NCBI GenBank assembly: GCA_944391405.1
Contig: CALXTN010000003.1
Coordinates: 30,364-94,363, forward strand
Direction: 5' to 3'
Origin: an uncultured Alphaproteobacteria bacterium
GTDB lineage: Bacteria > Pseudomonadota > Alphaproteobacteria > RF32 > CAG-239
Length of the DNA stretch: 64,000 nt
This document shows, in pieces, positions 62,848-64,000 of this stretch. How positions within the stretch are numbered: position 1 is the first letter of the stretch; each line of letters opens with the position of its first letter. The notes beneath the pieces are model-generated. The model was not told where the DNA came from. It made no database searches and saw only the letters and a program-made list of their open reading frames with translations. A program made the translations under genes and the position numbers.

Positions 62848-63609
62848 ATGAACTACAGAACTATGTTATTAGCAACAGCTGCGGTACTCTTCAGTTCCCA
62901 AGCTATGGCAGCAGATATTACTAACCCTTTCTTTACACCAGGTAAAGGCCAGATTGTTTCTGATACTAATGTTGGTTATTATCGTACAAAAGCAAAACAT
63001 GATGGTGGCGTTGAAGAAGGTTACTATGCTGCAGAGACATTAGAATATGGTATTACAGACAAGTTCAGCATTAATGGTACAATCGCTAATATGTTTGATA
63101 CCCAAGGCGAGTACAACAATGACCACAACTTTGCATATCGTATCGGTGCTAAATATAACACAAATTGCGATAAAATTTTATTCCAAGTTGCTGCAAATTA
63201 CACAACTCTTGAACCTCAATCTTGGATGGGAAGTGACTATACCAATAAATGGTCTAAAGCTTTGGATGCTGAAATTAAAATTGGTTATGATATGGGTAAC
63301 GGCTTGACTCCTTATGCTTCTTATGCTTTGGGTGGAGAAATTGATACTGGAGATAGAGATTTAGACCAATCCTTCAAAATTGGTGCTCACAAATATTTTG
63401 GCAAATATGCTTTTGATTTAGCTGCTCGTTATGATTATAATACCGACGGTAAAAATACAAATGCATGGTGGGTAGAAGCTGCCGCTGATTACTACATTAA
63501 GGAAAATATCGCTGTTGGTATTTATGGTGATTACTTTATTGATGGTACAGGTAGCCAAGATATTGACTATGACTACTCTGCTGGTGCTCATTTGAAAGTT
63601 TTATTCTAA
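62848..63609 (+). CDS. Outer-membrane beta-barrel protein
   Basis: A 253-residue protein with a classical signal peptide (LLATAAVLFSSQAMA, cleavage before ADITNP). The mature part has alternating hydrophobic/polar strands with aromatic girdles and ends in LKVLF, the terminal Phe recognised by the BAM machinery. About ten strands are suggested by the spacing of YxxRxGA/AxYxY-type pieces; it resembles small OmpA/OmpW-sized barrels but no specific family is recognised. The strong leader and terminator suggest high expression, as for a major porin-like protein. Confidence 0.75.
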   Translation: MNYRTMLLATAAVLFSSQAMAADITNPFFTPGKGQIVSDTNVGYYRTKAKHDGGVEEGYYAAETLEYGITDKFSINGTIANMFDTQGEYNNDHNFAYRIGAKYNTNCDKILFQVAANYTTLEPQSWMGSDYTNKWSKALDAEIKIGYDMGNGLTPYASYALGGEIDTGDRDLDQSFKIGAHKYFGKYAFDLAARYDYNTDGKNTNAWWVEAAADYYIKENIAVGIYGDYFIDGTGSQDIDYDYSAGAHLKVLF

Positions 63610-63630
63610 GGATATAACTTTTATTTTGGA

Positions 63631-63658
63631 GAGGGTTCTGATTGGGACCCTCTTTTTT
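63631..63658 (+). terminator. Terminator after the outer-membrane barrel gene
   Basis: GAGGGT (63631-63636) pairs with ACCCTC (63647-63652), extendable by two bases, followed by TTTTTT. Confidence 0.88.
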
Positions 63659-63742
63659 ATCCCTACTTTATTCTTCAATATTTCTTATATTCTATATATC
63701 TTTTTTAAATTTTCTTAATATTAACACCTTATACTGATACCA

Positions 63743-63771
63743 TTGTAAAATATTTAGTTTTGCAATATATT
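63743..63771 (+). promoter_or_regulatory. Promoter of the terminal FAD oxidoreductase gene
   Basis: TTGTAA (63743-63748), a 17-bp spacer and TATATT (63766-63771), 28 bp before the start codon. Confidence 0.5.
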
Positions 63772-63788
63772 GGCTATATATTGTAAAA
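63758..63788. promoter_or_regulatory. Inverted repeat overlapping the -10 box (possible operator)
   Basis: TTTTGCAATATA (63758-63769) and TATATTGTAAAA (63777-63788) are reverse complements at 11 of 12 positions around a 7-bp centre. The dyad covers the -10 box and the expected start site, which is where a repressor would bind. Confidence 0.4.
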
Positions 63789-63799
63789 AGGAGAGAGAT

Positions 63800-64000
63800 A
63801 TGAAGAGAAAAGCTATCATTATCGGAGCTGGTCCGGCTGGTCTAACTACCGCATACGAAATGCTAACACGCTCGGATATTGAACCGATTATTTTGGAAGA
63901 AAATGATTTTGTTGGCGGAATAAGCGCAACGTTGGATTATAAAAATAACAAAATAGATATGGGCGGACACCGCTTTTTTTCTAAATCTGACAGGGTTATG
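63800..64000 (+). CDS. FAD-dependent oxidoreductase, UDP-galactopyranose-mutase-like (3'-truncated by the window)
   Basis: Only the first 67 codons are present. They encode an N-terminal dinucleotide-binding fold, [16 protein letters not shown] with an acidic end at ILEE, then GGISATLDY and [10 protein letters not shown]. That combination is seen in amine-oxidase-type flavoproteins such as UDP-galactopyranose mutase-like and protoporphyrinogen-oxidase-like enzymes. AAGGAGAG precedes ATG 63800. Its substrate cannot be told from this fragment. Confidence 0.75.
   Translation, partial: MKRKAIIIGAGPAGLTTAYEMLTRSDIEPIILEENDFVGGISATLDYKNNKIDMGGHRFFSKSDRVM

Overview
The window is a strongly AT-rich, gene-dense bacterial chromosome segment with standard-code genes (TGA is used as stop). 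The gene content points to a host-associated alphaproteobacterium, most likely an uncultured gut lineage. The evidence is the alphaproteobacterial order rimP-nusA-ylxR/L7Ae-infB-rbfA, a eukaryote-like IleS2-type isoleucyl-tRNA synthetase, ThyX as the thymidylate synthase seen, a prepilin-like protein starting G/RSMIE, and a large autotransporter with eukaryote-like cysteine repeats. This placement is inference; no rRNA or other decisive marker lies in the window. There is no CRISPR array, phage, transposase or replication origin.

Layout. 1-3.1 kb: 3' part of thyX, der, and a solitary prepilin-like gene. 3.3-6.4 kb: msbA with a MIF-family tautomerase, a cold-shock protein and a small orphan. 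6.4-8 kb: tRNA-Gln(CUG), mutY and tRNA-Leu(CAG). 8-14.2 kb: two tandem membrane-anchored GT8 glycosyltransferases, then the overlapping set mtaB-ftsY-xseA-uppP. 14.3-19.7 kb: pgpA, a 302-bp cassette bounded by a 19-bp inverted repeat, an ABC-F protein, a Sel1-repeat protein with a flippase-like membrane protein, and a zinc-ribbon MscL. 19.8-25.4 kb: the rimP-nusA-ylxR-infB-rbfA translation/transcription operon. 25.5-31 kb: a giant autotransporter. 31.1-34.3 kb: ileS. 34.3-37 kb: a possible structured RNA, a putative HExxH metallopeptidase with a small relative, and ruvX. 37-41 kb: a lytic transglycosylase and the nucleoside salvage operon cdd-punA-deoA. 41-50 kb: a giant AsmA-family protein, a divergent GalU, a DUF3137 protein, an SpmA/SpmB-type permease-like protein and dtd. 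50-56 kb: periplasmic/lipoprotein pair, DUF1294, YbjN, lgt, a degenerate-GGDEF membrane protein and queA. 56.5-60.1 kb: an orphan protein of about 1,168 residues with a duplicated module. 60-64 kb: gap, pgk, an outer-membrane beta-barrel and the start of an FAD oxidoreductase.

Two regulatory patterns recur that gene annotation alone does not explain. First, intrinsic-terminator-like hairpins sit directly before the start codon of the next co-directional gene, leaving no room for a new promoter (tRNA-Leu/mutY, rbfA/mscL, autotransporter/rimP, and a weaker case at gap/pgk). These look like partial terminators or attenuators. Second, several presumably highly expressed genes (csp, gap, the outer-membrane barrel) have a perfect short stem-loop that would fall at the extreme 5' end of the transcript if the nearest -10 box is used. 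The most unusual proteins are the duplicated-module orphan, the ankyrin/cysteine-repeat autotransporter, the HEGTH-motif protein and the MIF homologue.
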